DNA of 64,000 bases from Rhizophagus irregularis (GCF_026210795.1 NC_089450.1:3534001-3598000), one strand, 5' to 3'; numbered from the stretch's first letter, positions 42,547-54,788 are shown. Numbers and translations: made by a program. Notes: generated from the letters alone by a model not told the origin.

Positions 42547-42790
42547 TAAGGTTACTTGTCTAAACCTCTTCAAAATTCTACGATTAGTTTCGTCAAAATT
42601 TTACTATAGATTTATTATAGTTTTGACAGAGTTTTGGCAGTTTCAGCATTTATAATAAGTTTCAGCAGTTTCACCTTTCTCCAAAGTTTCGCCAGTTTTT
42701 TAATATAACTTTAATATAGTTTCAACAGGATTTCACTTTTCGGTGAAACGCCATCTTGCCTAAACCCCTAGGTTTCGGCAAGCAACTTTA
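42547..42790. mobile_element. MITE of the AGRTTACTTG family, copy 3
   Basis: TA-AGGTTACTTGTCTAAACC at the left and GGTTTCGGCAAGCAACTT-TA at the right are inverted repeats. It is less A/T-rich than copies 1 and 2 and probably closest to the original sequence. It lies just downstream of the hAT 2 gene end. Confidence 0.75.
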
Positions 42791-42887
42791 GTTAACATCA
42801 AAAATAAAATCTTTCACTTAAAATTTAAACCTATTCATTTGTTTTATTTTCTTTCTCACCATCATCACCATCATCATCACTATCAGG

Positions 42888-45437
42888 TTAATCATCCTTA
42901 TTATTATCTTCACCAATTTTTTCAGTAATCCAACTTTTTAAACATAATAAGGCATAAGCTATTTCTGGATTTAACCGATTTCGCACCTTGGAAATAGTTA
43001 AACCAGCAATAGAAAATACTTGTTCATAGGATACTGAAGTTGCTTGAATAGCAAGATGATTTTTAGCCATGGTTGAAAGAATTGGAAAATTTTTTTTATA
43101 AGAATTCCACTATATTAAAGGATCACAATTATCATCTTGAGGCAAAGATAAATATCTTTTTAGTTCATTACTTGAAATGGATTGTGTTGTTGGACAAAAT
43201 TTATCTACTAGACTTTTAAGTGAACACGGGTATCAAGTCTATTAAACGTTTGTGATTGAGACAATCTACATTGTTATGCTACATTTACAATATTATCATT
43301 ATTATTTTGAGCATAATTATTCATTTTTCTTTTAATAATTTCAATCGCTCTTGTATTTTCTTTTAATGTAAAAGTGAAGCATTTAGTACGTGGATCTAAT
43401 ATTGTTGCTATGATTGTTGTATTATCAATAATCTCTCAATATTCATTTAATTTTTGAAGTATAGAATCTGCTAATAAATATTGTATCTGATTAACCAAAA
43501 TTTCATATTGTAAATGTTGGATTAAAGTCCAAAAAGTCAGGCAGAGATCTCCAATTATTGAATATATAGATGAAGAAAGTGTCAAAGTAGCAGAGTAAAA
43601 AGGTGACAAAACAGATACAAGTTTCTAGGAATAAAAAAAAAATTTTAAATAATTAATATTTATTTATTAATAATTACATTTAATCCAACTTACGTTTAAA
43701 TTTTTCCAATCATTATCATCAAAATGAATATTTGTAAATTCATTTGAATGTTGTGTTATAAGCATATTTGCTTGAACTTTTATTTGAATCATTTTATTAA
43801 TCATTAAAAATGTTGAATTCCAGCGTGTGCTAATATCAAGCTGTGGTGATAGAAATTCAATAGATTGAGACTCAAATATGCGCTGTAAATCTTCTAAAAG
43901 TTTATTAGAATTGCGAACCTTAATCATAAATTTTCTAAGACGCATCATGTACCTGCAACCCATGTTGCACAGCAAGTAAAGATGCTGCCCGAAACTATTT
44001 TTCAGTTTCCGAAACTGAAACCGAAACTGAAACTAAACCCGAAACTATTCTGAAACTCCCGAAACTAGCCGAAATTCCCGAAATTAGCCCGAAACTCCCA
44101 AAACTAGTTTTTGGCCAAAATTAAAATTTGGCCGAAATTATGACATTTTATCACGTGACATTACACCAATTTCCTAAAAAGGAAATTATGTTTCCCAGTA
44201 AAATTGGAAAAATTAGGTACACAATAGTTACACAAAATTCCAAAAAAAGGAAATTTTAATGTCGATCATTTTTTTGGCCAGAATTACGTCCTAAAAATGG
44301 CCAGGATTATATCAATAATTTCGGCCAAATTTTGAACTTTCAGTAATAATTTTGGCATTATAAATTTTGGATTAATTTTACCAGTTTCAGATTAGTTTTA
44401 CCAGTTTCGGGTTAGTTATACCAGTTTCGGGTTAGTTTTACCAGTTTCAGATTAGTTTTACCAGTTTTACCAGTTTTGGAAAATGAGAAAATTTCAGAAA
44501 TAGTTTTACCAAGTTTCGGTTTTGACAGTTTCGGAAACTACTAAATTTCGGGCAGCATCTTTAACAGCAAGATTGAGAATATGTGCACCACACCTAAAAT
44601 GAGAAAAATTAATATTATTAAATGTATTTTTCAATTCATTTTTTATTTCTCTTCCACACACAAGCATTGCTGCAGCATTATCTGTTGTAATTGCAAATAC
44701 TTTAGAGAATAGATTTAATTCTAATAATAAATTTGTTAAAGTTTGTACCATATTTTTACCAGTGTGTGATTCGTGAAATGGTATAATATCAAGTAAAAAA
44801 TGTCTAAGTGTCCAATTATCATCAATGTAATAACAGGTACTTCAAGAAATGCAGTATGATTATTGTCAGACGTCCACATGTCAGTAGTTAAAGATATTCC
44901 ACTTTTAATTTTTTCAATGTCATACTTTAATATTTTACGCCAATTTTCAAATCTATTAATTACATGCTTTTTAATATATTTACGATTTGGTACACGATAA
45001 CGTGGATCAAATTTTTTGATTATTTCAATCAAATAATCCTCCTCTACTATGGAAAATGGCTGCAAACTTGTTACTATCCAATCAATTAAATTTTTACTTT
45101 TTTTGAAATTTTCTTTACGACTATATGGATGTTTACGTTGAAAATTTAAGGTTGTTTGAGTAAATTTACATTGGTATTCAATTGGATGCTTCTTTTCTAA
45201 ATGTTTCTTTAAAGTTCCAGTTGAAGTAGAATTACTATATATAGTTGCACATATTTGACATTTTTGAGAGTCTTTTATCCTGATAAAAAATTTATTTATC
45301 TCGGATAAAGATGAAGTTTTATTATTTCTAATTGGCCCTCCATTAGATTTTTGATTTCTGTCGTCAGTAATGTCTATAACTGATTGATCACTAATATCAC
45401 TAATAGCTGTATCATCAAAAGTATATTCACTAGACAT
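42888..45437 (-). pseudogene. hAT transposase 2 with BED zinc finger, split by another element
   Basis: ATG at 45437 begins MSSEYTFDDTAISDISDQSV. A BED finger follows (KCQICATIYSN ... HLEKKH), then VTSLQPFSIVEEDYLIEIIK, FDPRYRVPNRKYIKKHVINR and ISLTTDMWTSDNNHTAFLEV. After a frameshift near 44840 come TDNAAAMLVCGREIKNELKN and CGAHILNLAV. There the gene is cut by the element at 43977-44563. It resumes with LRKFMIKVRNSNKLLEDLQ and DISTRWNSTFLMINKM. An intron at 43625-43693 (GTAAGT...CTAG) sits at the same place as in hAT transposase 1. The C-terminal dimerisation segment reads AIQATSVSYEQVFSIAGLTI. Further frameshifts and stops occur at about 43935, 43435 and 43245. The terminal inverted repeats of this element were not identified. 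Confidence 0.85.
43977..44563. mobile_element. 587-bp non-autonomous hAT-like element inside hAT transposase 2
   Basis: The perfect ends are TAAAGATGCTGCCCGAAA and its complement. ACAGCAAG is duplicated at 43969-43976 and 44564-44571. The interior is packed with CCCGAAACT/AGTTTCGGG and TTTTACCAGTTTC repeats. Removing the element and one duplication rejoins the transposase sequence HILNLAV with QHGLQV. It carries a 41-base box (44145-44185) shared with the element at 35360-35830. Confidence 0.92.
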
Positions 45438-46629
45438 TTTTGCAATTTTCAAAAAAAAGTAAGGGGTCAGGAAGAACGAAAATTGGAAAGTAGAAATTTA
45501 ATTATTATTAACTCCTTGATCAACATGCCTTATATAGTTATATTGTAATTAAAAAAGTAAAAATTAAAAATTCTCTAATTATAAACTTATAAAAATTCAA
45601 AGAATCCATCAGAAAGTTAGATAAAAAATAGGAAAGAAAGATTTATTATAGAGCTCCGAACTGACCCAAAATTTTTTTGTATAAAAAAACGCTGAAACAT
45701 TTTTTTTATTAAAAAAACAGTTCAGAGTTTTACTTTATTCAGTTAGGCTTTAATCATTTTTGATATCAATCATATATCATATACCATCTATTAAAAAAAA
45801 AATTATTTTTTTTTGATTTTTTTTAACAAAACATTCCTTCAAATTGTTATTTTATTTTATTTTATTAAAAAAACGCATTTTATCATTTTTTTTTTTTAAA
45901 AAACTAGTCCTTAAATTCAACTAAAAAGGAATTTGATTATTATTATTTTTTTTTAAGGAACCAAATAATTACAAGCAAGGAAGACAACGTAATTAATTTA
46001 TTGATTTTACAATATTATGGATTCTGCAATCATGTAATATATATATTGTGATCCACTCCTACAAGAAATTATTCCTTAAAAGGTTCTATTTTGAAATTTA
46101 CGAAAACTTATATAAAAAAAAAACCTTCACCCCTTTAGAACACTTAATTATCTTCAAAATTAAAAGTTAAAGAACGTTAATAAACATTCTTACATATAAA
46201 GAGCAAACACTATTTTCTCTCCCTACTTACCCGTCTCTAATTTCAGGTTTCAGTCCGAAATCTACATAAAAAAGTTAAAGAATATTAGTAAACGTTCTTA
46301 TATATATAAAAAGTAAACCCCTGTTGGCTGTTCCCTCTTCCTACCTTTGAAGTTCGTACTTACAAAAATAAAAAAGAACGATTTTTTTTTAAATAATAAA
46401 AAAGATTAAATAATAGAAAGAACGATTTTTTAAAAGTAATAAAAAATAAAAGTTTCGGCAATAAAACTGAAAATAACTATTTTTAAAGTGATAAGAAATA
46501 AATGTTTCGGTAATAAAACTGAAATAACTTTTTTTAAAAAAAAAATAAAAAAATTCTATAAAAAAAACTGTACAAAAAAGGATTTTTTTTTTTTTTAAAA
46601 AAAAATTAGATTATCAATTTATCATCTCA
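45438..46629. other. gene-free stretch including the probable LINE 5' region
   Basis: A/T-rich DNA with poly-A and poly-T runs. At 46160-46345 a unit of about 110 bases is imperfectly doubled (AAAGTTAAAGAA(C/T)(A/G)TTA ... TTCTCTCCCTAC / TTCCCTCTTCCTAC). At 46430-46540 TTTCGG(C/T)AATAAAACTGAA is doubled too. Tandem repeats in a LINE 5' leader often act as promoter units, so this is probably the LINE 5' leader. Its start is not defined. Confidence 0.4.
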
Positions 46630-47408
46630 ATGAAACGATTGGTAAATCAGTCACATATCCTTTCCGCCCATAGTCTAGCAATGATAAATTGCGTGAATTA
46701 TATAACAAACATTTACCTCTTTCCCATCCTGCTAAACGTCATAATCGTTTTGCGCGTTCTGCTAATTCTCAACAAAGATCTTATGCTGATGCTGCTAGTA
46801 GAAGAGTTTCTTCCCGATCACAGTCTCGCCCTAGATCTTCATGTTCATGCTCTCGACCTAACAATCGTCGTCGTCCTCATCGCCCTTCTTAATCTGAATT
46901 GGATCATGACATTGCTGCTATGGATGTTCCGCCTTTGATGGATTGGCAACATATTACTGAACAAATTACTATTATACTTGAAGAGATTGCTCACCTCACC
47001 ACAGAATTTGCCCAACTTCAACATTGTGTCAAATGGTTGGAAGATCAATATTCTTCTCCTCCTCCTTCTATCCCCAGATCCCCGCAACCTCAGGCTCCCC
47101 TTATTTTTGTACCTGAGCCTATGAATTAAGGATGGGATAATAATGAATCCTCTAGTCCTAGACGTTTCAGTGACAATTTTATGGATTTTAGTTCTCCAGC
47201 TTCGCCACCAAATGGCTCCAATTTCACTGCTCAATCACACATTCCTCTCCCTTCCCGTATGAGTCTGATCCCTGATCCTGCTACTTTACCACAAGATTGC
47301 CTTTCCTCTCTCACTGCTACAGTTACTGAACTTACAAAAACGGTCAAACAAGGCATGGCTCAACAACAACAATTCTTGGCTGCTCGCGATAATGCGAACT
47401 CCCAATAA
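46630..47408 (+). pseudogene. LINE ORF1 (RNA-binding/coiled-coil-like), broken
   Basis: ATG 46630 starts MKRLVNQSHILSAHSLA. A one-base shift near 46680 leads to KLRELYNKHLPLSHPAKRHN, RFARSANSQQRSYADAASRR and an Arg/Ser-rich basic stretch. In-frame TAA codons at 46890 and 47127 interrupt it. Between them lies a short coil with TTEFAQLQHCVKWLEDQYSS. The end is polar and Pro-rich, with SSLTATVTELTKTVKQGMAQ before TAA 47406. Basic, disordered ORF1 proteins usually bind the element RNA; no CCHC knuckle is seen here. The 46845-47234 frame on the other strand is a shadow. Confidence 0.6.
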
Positions 47409-47464
47409 TTATTGATTACCAATCATCTTCTTTTACTACTTACGCTCTTTATCATAGTGTAGTA

Positions 47465-49510
47465 ATGATGGACAACAAAAAACATAATTTTTCTCCTCAC
47501 CCTTCTCCCCTTATTAAATTTGGTCAAATTAATGTTAATGGTTTATGTTCTCCAGTTTGACAACAACATTTGCTTAATTTCTTTCTTCACTCTTCTTTTG
47601 GTGCCTTGTCTCTAAATGATACCCGCCTTTCCCCTTCAAATGCTAAATTTATTTTCAATAATGAACATTCCCAGCATCATTTTAGATCCTATTGGGCCTG
47701 TTCGACTTCTTCTCGTCCCCATGATGGTGTTGGCATTTTGCTTTGTAATCCCCTTTATAAACATGTTCAAACAATTGAGTTTTGGAACGGTCATCTTCTT
47801 AAATTAGATCTTTTTTTTCATCAAACAAAAATTTCTATTATTTCTTTATATTATCCTCCTTTTGGTTCCGTTCATCAATCTATTTGTAATGATCTTATTG
47901 CCAAACTTCTTTCTTGACTCGATCATGCCCGTGCTAATAATTATTTTGTAGTTATCGTTGGCGACTTCAATGTTGATGAAATCGCTCATTCCAACTATTC
48001 ACCCAATCATTTTAAACTTTTTCGTTTACTTTCCTCTCAGTTTTTTACTGATCATCAAGCTCATTCCACTACCGAGGGTCCTGATCCCACCTTTTATTAT
48101 GCCAATGGATCTTCTAAACTGGATTATATCTGGTCTTCACCTGGTTTTCCTGCTCCTGGTCTCTTCTCACACGTATACTTGTGTCCGAAATTATTTTAGT
48201 ATTACGGAAATACGTAATTACGTAATTCTGTAATTATTAAGTAATTCATTAGAAAAACTCCGTATTCCGTAATTAATTTCGGACTCCGTAATTAATTTCG
48301 TATTACGAAAATATTTGGCCAGAATTAGCCTTAATTTTTGCCGATTTATATATATAAACTTTAATAAATAATAACTCGGCACCCAGTGATCCGTTTTGGA
48401 TGATCTTACTACCATTTGATTCGTCTCGATAAGGCGATTCTAATGGTAGTAAGATCATTTAAATCCAATCACTAGATCGCGCTCCGATACCAATAACTTT
48501 TAAATATTTATAGCATAATAGCTCCGTCAATTTCAATGCTAGAAAGATGATCATACCGCCATTAGAATCGTCTCGTCATGACGAATCGAATGGTGGTAAA
48601 TTCATTCAAATCTAATCACTAGATCGTGCTCCGACACAAAAATTCATTAAATGTTTATAGTAAATCAACTCCATCAATATCGGTGCTATAGAAATGAAAC
48701 ACATATCATTAGATTCGTCTCGATGAGACAAATCGAATGGTAGTAAGATCATCGAAATCTGATCACTATATCCCGAGATATTCGCAATTTCGCACTATTA
48801 TACAAATTTCGGAATTTTGGAATACGTAATTAATTTCGTAACACGTAATTAATTACGTAATTACATAATTAATTACGATTTCGTAATTTCGGATTTCGGA
48901 TTTGCCAATTGAATTTCAGAAACAACTATACTCACACGTGGTTGCTTGCCCCAATCTTTTTGATCGTCCTTTCACAGATCACAAAGTTCTTACAACTGTT
49001 TTTGACTTTAGCTCTTGCTTGGCTATTTTGGCCAAATCTCGACTCAAACAGAAAAAAGAAATGCGTACTATTTTCTCTTATACTTTCACTTCAACTGAAC
49101 AATGGAATACTTTTACTGCTGAAGTGGATGATTTTCTTGGAGTATATTTAGATAAACAATATAGTTCTTGTCTTGATTTCTCTTCTCTTTCTTTTGATCG
49201 TATGTGGCATGCTTTGAAAGTCGCCATACTTAGTGCTGCAATTGACACATTACCCTTTCATAAGGTTTCCAACACACACCGACATTCATATTCTCCTGAA
49301 TTAACTAAACTTATTGCTATCAACAAGTTTTTAAATCGATTTTTATATCGCCTTACTACTCGTCGTTCTAATCGGCCTACTCAAATTGCGCAAATGACTG
49401 CTGCTTTACCTTCCCATCTTGAGAATCTTGCATCCTTGCTTCCTGATTATTTAGTTCCTACCTATTCTACAACTCCTGTATCTGTATTTAAATCATTTTT
49501 ACAATCATAG
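47465..49510 (+). pseudogene. LINE ORF2, APE-type endonuclease part
   Basis: ATG 47465 begins MMDNKKHNFSPHPSP. Landmarks of the apurinic-like endonuclease are IKFGQINVNGL near the start, RPHDGVGILLCNPLYKH, ISIISLYYPPFGS, VVIVGDFNVDE (catalytic GDFN), GSSKLDYIWSSPG and, after the insert at 48174-48930, FTDHKVLTT (catalytic DH). Joining 48173 to 48939 keeps the frame. In-frame stops are TGA at 47558 and 47915 and TAG at 49508. A linker with the KSRLKQKKEMRTIF and TFTSTEQWNTFTAEVDDFLG segments leads toward the reverse transcriptase. In life this enzyme would nick target DNA. Confidence 0.8.
48174..48930. mobile_element. 757-bp hAT-like element of the TATACTTGTGTCC family, copy 2, inside the LINE
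   Basis: The ends TATACTTGTGTCCGAAATT and, complemented, TATAGTTGTTTCTGAAATT are inverted repeats. CTCACACG is duplicated at 48166-48173 and 48931-48938. Removing 765 bases restores the endonuclease frame. The interior contains the palindromic GATTCGTCTCGATGAGAC motifs, and near its right end GTAATTAATTACG repeats. It is nearly identical to 40026-40638, so transposition was recent. Confidence 0.92.
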
Positions 49511-51520
49511 AAGAATTTAGTCTCTGCCTTTTTATCTACTAAATTCGCCCAACATCTTACAGACTCTGTGGAATACTACACCGCATTACGTGATAATCAT
49601 TTTTCGAACTCGCTTGGCACCTTTATAGACTCTGCCTTATCAGTTGAAAAATGTTCGATTATTCTTGACCGCGTCCTAGTTGTCTTGGACTCTACTCCTA
49701 CTTTATTAACGGATTTTTCGGATATTAAGCAAGCTGCTATTACTCATTTTCAATCAATTGTTTCTCCTCCGTTGGTCCGATATTCTTCTATTGCTTCATT
49801 CCCTGCTCGATGGCAACAAGCTTACACCCTCTTCCCAGCGTGTCTGCTTCATTATATGATCCGGTTTTGGCGCCTATTTCCTTACAAGAATGGTCTGATG
49901 TGATCTCTTCCATGCCTAATAACAAAGCTTCCGGCCCTTCAAAAATTTCCTATGAGATGATCAAACATTTGTCCGGTGAAGCCTTGGATTTCTCTCTTTT
50001 ACTTGCCAATACCTGCCTTTCTTGTGGCGATATTCCAGCTGATTGGCGTGAAGCCATGATTTATCCTATTCCTAAACCCCATGATTTTGATGCCCAACTC
50101 AAGAACACTCGACCTATTACTCTTTTGGAAACAGTTCAAAAATGTGTAGTTAAGGTCGTCACTAATCGTCTTTCTAACATCCTTGCTGATAATAATATTC
50201 TTCAAGGAAGCAACTTTGCGGGTCTACCTGGTGGTTCTACTAATGTCCCTATTAAAATGCTTGATGCGATTATTCATCAATAAAAACATGACTCTACAGA
50301 TGATCAGGAATTATGGATCGTTTCTCAAGATATCTCTAAAGCTTTTGATTCTATGGATTTGAATATGCTCAAATTAGCTTTAGATAGATTACATATTCCT
50401 GCACTTTTAGTGCAATTTATTTTGAACCTCTTTACACGATGTAATAATAGGATTATTACCTGTCATAGTGATACTACTGCTTATCGTATACGTGTTGGTA
50501 TCGATCAAGGAGAAATCATTTCCCCTTACTTTGGGTTATTTACTTGGATCCCCTTCTTACTGTTTTGAATTGAAAAGCACGAGATCCTTTTATTTTAAAA
50601 TCTTCAGCTCTTCTAAATTATTCTCCACTTGAATTTGAACAACATTCCTTACCTATTTCGCATTTGACGTTTATGGATGATTCTACACTTATTGCTTCTT
50701 CGAAGTCCGGCATCGAAGATCGCCTTTCTATTACTGCTGAATTTTATACTTTGAATAATGTTCAAGCCAATTCGGCTAAATATGTCCTTCTTTCATCTTT
50801 TTCCCCTTCTTCGCAGATTATTTTTGATCTTTCTCCTTCGTCCTTGGTTACTGAATTTTCTCTTTTTCTTTCCTCATTAGCTCTTAATACTTCATTCCGA
50901 TTTTTAGAAGTTTGGTTTTCCTTATCTGCTTCACCTCAATTTGTGCTTAAACAAGCGCGTTCCATGGTTAAAGATATGGCTGCTCTTCTTGGTCCTAAAA
51001 AGTTATTGGCGCAACATGTAGCCTATCTGTACAATGTTGCCCTCCTTCTGAGATTGGAATTTCGTTTTCAAACCGCTCTCTTTTCAGAAAACACTGTTCA
51101 ATCAATTATTACACCTATGTTTTCAGTTCTTAGAAGAAAAGCTGGCCTTGCCGCTACTACTCCATTAGTTTTGCTCTTCTTGAAACTTCCTTTCTCTATT
51201 CAAAATGCCTTTTACCGATTTCTCTCTTCTCCAAAAGATTTTCACTCATCCAGATTTTCGTGTGTTTGCCAACTATGCTATTTCATATTTTCAAGGGTTT
51301 TTGGGCGCGGAGAGTTGCCCGACTACTATCAACTTAGAGCCGTGGTCACAAGTTGTCTCTTTACGGACTCATACTTTATTTAACACTCTTTTGTTTTCTT
51401 CATAACTTAATATCACGTGGTCTCTCTCTTTCTGACCTCTGAGGCGTGATCTACAACCAGCTATGCCGCTCCGATCCATTCTGCCACATTCTATTTTTCA
51501 ATCGAGTTGGAAACTTTGGC
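49511..51520 (+). pseudogene. LINE ORF2, reverse transcriptase part
   Basis: Read across frameshifts near 49820 and 50530, the domain shows MPNNKASGPSKISYEMIKHL, IPADWREAMIYPIPKP and TRPITLLETVQKCVVKVVTN. Motif A is SQDISKAFDSM, the motif B region GIDQGEIISP, then LLWVIYLDPLLTVLN and motif C LTFMDDSTL, where the usual Y/F-A-D-D reads F-M-D-D. The thumb follows (FRFLEVWFSLS, ARSMVKDMAALLGPKKLLA, QHVAYLYNVALLLRLEFR). A TAA at 50281 and a TGA near 50570 interrupt it. Another shift near 51200 leads to FTDFSLLQKIFTHPDFRVFA, and one more to LPHSIFQSSWKLWHM just before the insert at 51524. The polymerase is dead in this copy. Confidence 0.85.
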
Positions 51521-51523
51521 ATA

Positions 51524-52993
51524 TGTGCCGATTTTTGGAATTAGTCTAAATTAAGATTTTTATAAAAATTTAATATTTTAGTAAGATTAACATTACACAA
51601 ATCTAAATTAAATATGTGTTACATATTTACGTAACTCAGATTTAATAAAAAATAAAAAAAATTTTTTTAATCAATATTCAAAAATAACGGTAATAACCAC
51701 TTCTTTTTCCCCATCACTCCCATCACTTTTCCATCATTTTTCTATTCACTTTTATTAAATATGACAAAAAAGTTTATAAGCAAATATAGCAGTTATTTTT
51801 AAGTGGTAAGTAAAAGAAAAAACTTAATATTTTATATATATAGATAAGACATATTTTTTCATAATTTTTAGCTTTAATTTATTGTTTTTTCTTTGTAAAA
51901 AATACATGCAAATAAAAAATAATTATGATGTAAAATAGTTGTAAAATGAATAATAAGATATTCTTTTTTTTTCAAAATAACTAATTATATATTTGTTTTT
52001 TATCTTTTAAAATTATTTTATTAGATTTATTCTACTAAAATCCTTAAATGGCAAATAAAATCTTTTAAATAAAGTAAAAGAATTTGGGATTCTCTTATGA
52101 AAGCATTTTTTGGTAAGAAATAAAATTTTCAGATCGGACTTTATGCAGGTGACAAAATCGTGCATTATTATTCCTGGAGATATGCTAACGTCATCATTTT
52201 ACATTCATTTGAAAGCTGAGAATTTGCTCTATCGTAAGAATCAAAGATCAGGAAAATTGGATCACTGGATGAGGCGTAATTAACGATCAAAGTCAAATCA
52301 AATTTAAAAATTAAAAATAAATATATTAGACGTAATTATTCACAATCTAGTGATTCAATTCATTCGATTTTAGGCTTATTAGATAGACCTCAATTTTCTC
52401 TTTCAAATGAATATAATTTCATTCGTGTAGCTTGCATCTACAGGTATTTAATAAATTTTTTTATATAGATTTTATCAAATTTATAAAATTTTATATTAAT
52501 AATATAATTGATGATTCCTAAACATCTACATATATTAAACGAATTATTTTAAATTTATTTTAAAGATAAAAGTTGGCATCACCTTAGGGAGCAAAGATCA
52601 TTCAAATTGAATCACTATATGTGAAGTAATTAATGATCAAATTTAGATAAAATTCAATAATATACTGAACGTGATTACTGAACAACTAGTGATTCAATTC
52701 ACTTGATTTTAGATTCATTAGATAGATCTCGATTTTCTCTTTCAAATGAATGTAAATTTATTTGTATAGCTTATTTCTACGAAGAATTATCAATGATTTT
52801 GTCATGAGAGTTATATTTGATCTTTTAAATTTTAATGATATCTTATATTAAAAAAAAATTAAAAATTATATAATTAATTAGTTTTTTTTGCATTATCTGG
52901 TATAAATTTATTGTTCTTATATAAATGATAATTTATATTTGCTTTAATAAAATTATTTTTGTATAAAAAAATTAGATTCCAAGGATCGGCCCA
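51524..52993. mobile_element. 1.47-kb non-autonomous element, TA target, inside the LINE
   Basis: The ends TA-TGTGCCGATTTTTGG and, complemented, TA-TGGGCCGATCCTTGG are inverted repeats at an apparent TA target (51522-51523 and 52994-52995). The inner sequence TGTAACACATA and the ends are shared with the element at 56392-57486. Two internal units (about 52160-52450 and 52580-52800) are direct repeats built around CTAGTGATTCAATTCA(C/T)T and TAGATAGA(C/T)CTC. No ORF. Confidence 0.75.
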
Positions 52994-53004
52994 TATGGAA
53001 AAAT

Positions 53005-54788
53005 TTGAATATATTTATGCTCGCTCAATTGGTTTCTCCTTGTGGACGTTATCTCATGAATTGGCCTGATCTTCGGTACCTTGGTATCGTTGGTCGTAAA
53101 GGTCGAATTCCTACTTGGTTTAATTTTATTGAAAATAATTTTCTTTCTTCCTTTTCTTCTTCTTTACTTTTGCCTTTGTATTTTATTAATTCTTCTTTTA
53201 CTTTAGCTTCTCCTTGTTTATTAGATCATACTGTTAAAGATTATCATTTTTATCCTCAATGGGCTATTAATCTTGATTCTGCTACTCAAACTTCATCTGT
53301 TGGCCGTGTGTGTATCACCTACAAGAAACAAAACTCGGCTATTATGTCTCATTGGCTTCCTGTATCTACCTCAGCTGATGAACGAACCTATAACCCTTGT
53401 CCTGGTTGTGCTCTTAATATTCCAGCTTTATCCAGGAAATTTGCCATTAAACAACGCTGTAATAGCGAAAAGTGCTTTTTTAATGTAATCCTATCGGAAA
53501 CTGTGGGCTATCCTACCAGAAATGCCAAAGTATTTGCGGCTTACCTTCCCATAACTTTATCTACTTCATGGAGTTATGCTACTTCTTTGGCTCTTGTTCA
53601 TTTGACAAACTCGCTCTTATCCGCTTCTCCCTCCCTTTCTCCTTTCTTTAAGGACAGAATAGAAGATGATGTCTTGCCGCCTTCTGTGCAATCCTTGTAT
53701 ACCGATGGTTCTTTCCATCCTGCCAAAGAATCGTTACCTTCTTCTATGACTTCTGCTTGGATTGCTCTTGATAATGATGGACTTATCCTTGAATCTTCAT
53801 CCATGCATCTCTCTTCTTGTTTTCCCTCAGCTTTGCGTTCTGAAATTTTTGCTGTTTTATTAGGATTAAGCGCCCTTTCCCATGACTTTTCAATCTCTAT
53901 TTATACTGATTGTAGTCAAGTAATTTCACTATGGACACGTTTAGTTATTACTCCCTTCTCACTGAAGTTGCTACAAGAACCTAATCATCTTCTTTGGCTT
54001 TCTATTCGACAACTTATTATGGATCGTAATCTTAAAGTCGATTTGATTAAAGTTCCTGCTCATGGCGATGACATCTACAATATACAAGCAGATTCTCTAG
54101 CAAAAGATGCTCATTCGTTTTTACAACCTACTGTTTTACCTTCAGCATTTTGTTATGCTCCATGCTTGTTGACTTTTAATTCTTTGCCTATTGACGTGAA
54201 TATTCATCATTTCCTCCGCTCTATAGCAGACGCTCGTGCTCTTTTATCTTTCTGTTCAATGGCACGTTTTACTGCTCTTGGTTCTCCTTCACTTTTTGAT
54301 TGGGCTGGTATATATTTTTGCCTTTCACAAATTAAAGGTTTTGCTTCGCATAAGAATGGTCGTCCTGAATTTTGGATCTTCTGTATCAAACTCCTTTTGG
54401 ATATGTGCCTACCTTAACTACTCTTCAACAACGCAAACCTTATTTATATTCTCCAGATTGGCTTTGTCCACAATGCAACTCAGCTCCTGAAGATTTGAAT
54501 CATCTTTGGACTTGTCCTTATATTCTCCCAGATCTTAATCCATGTTTAACACATCATTCTGAAATTGTTAAATTTAGAGATTCCTGCTTATCTTCGTTCT
54601 TATCTCTGAAGCCTTTGGATATTACCTTCCAAACTGGATTCTCTGCTTTAGATTGTTGGAACTATGAAACTCCTTCTCCATCCTATCTTTGGCTTACTAG
54701 AGGATTGTTACCTGCGCATTTAACGGCCTTTTTGAATCAACATTTTCCTCTCTCTGTTATATACAAGACTATTTCTCCTCTTCTTAAT
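53005..54788 (+). pseudogene. LINE ORF2, RNase H and zinc-knuckle part
   Basis: One long frame runs from 53005 to 54417 (470 residues) and a second from 54372 onward after one frameshift. The first starts LAQLVSPCGRYLMNWPDLRY. A Cys cluster (CPGC ... CNSEKC, residues 132-157) precedes RNase H. Its catalytic residues are all present: D234 in LYTDGSF, E280 in RSEIFAVL, D302 in IYTDCSQ, and H353 and D363 in KVPAHGDD...QADSLAKDA. The second frame holds TLTTLQQRKPYLYSPDWL, a zinc knuckle CPQCNSAPEDLNHLWTC and TAFLNQHFPLSVIYKTISPL. It stops at the insertion of the 54789-60277 element and continues at 60281. RNase H would remove RNA from the RNA-DNA hybrid. Confidence 0.88.

Noticed and set aside
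46845-47234. Arg-rich ORF on the minus strand
   Set aside because: It is antisense to LINE ORF1, which has the coherent reading.
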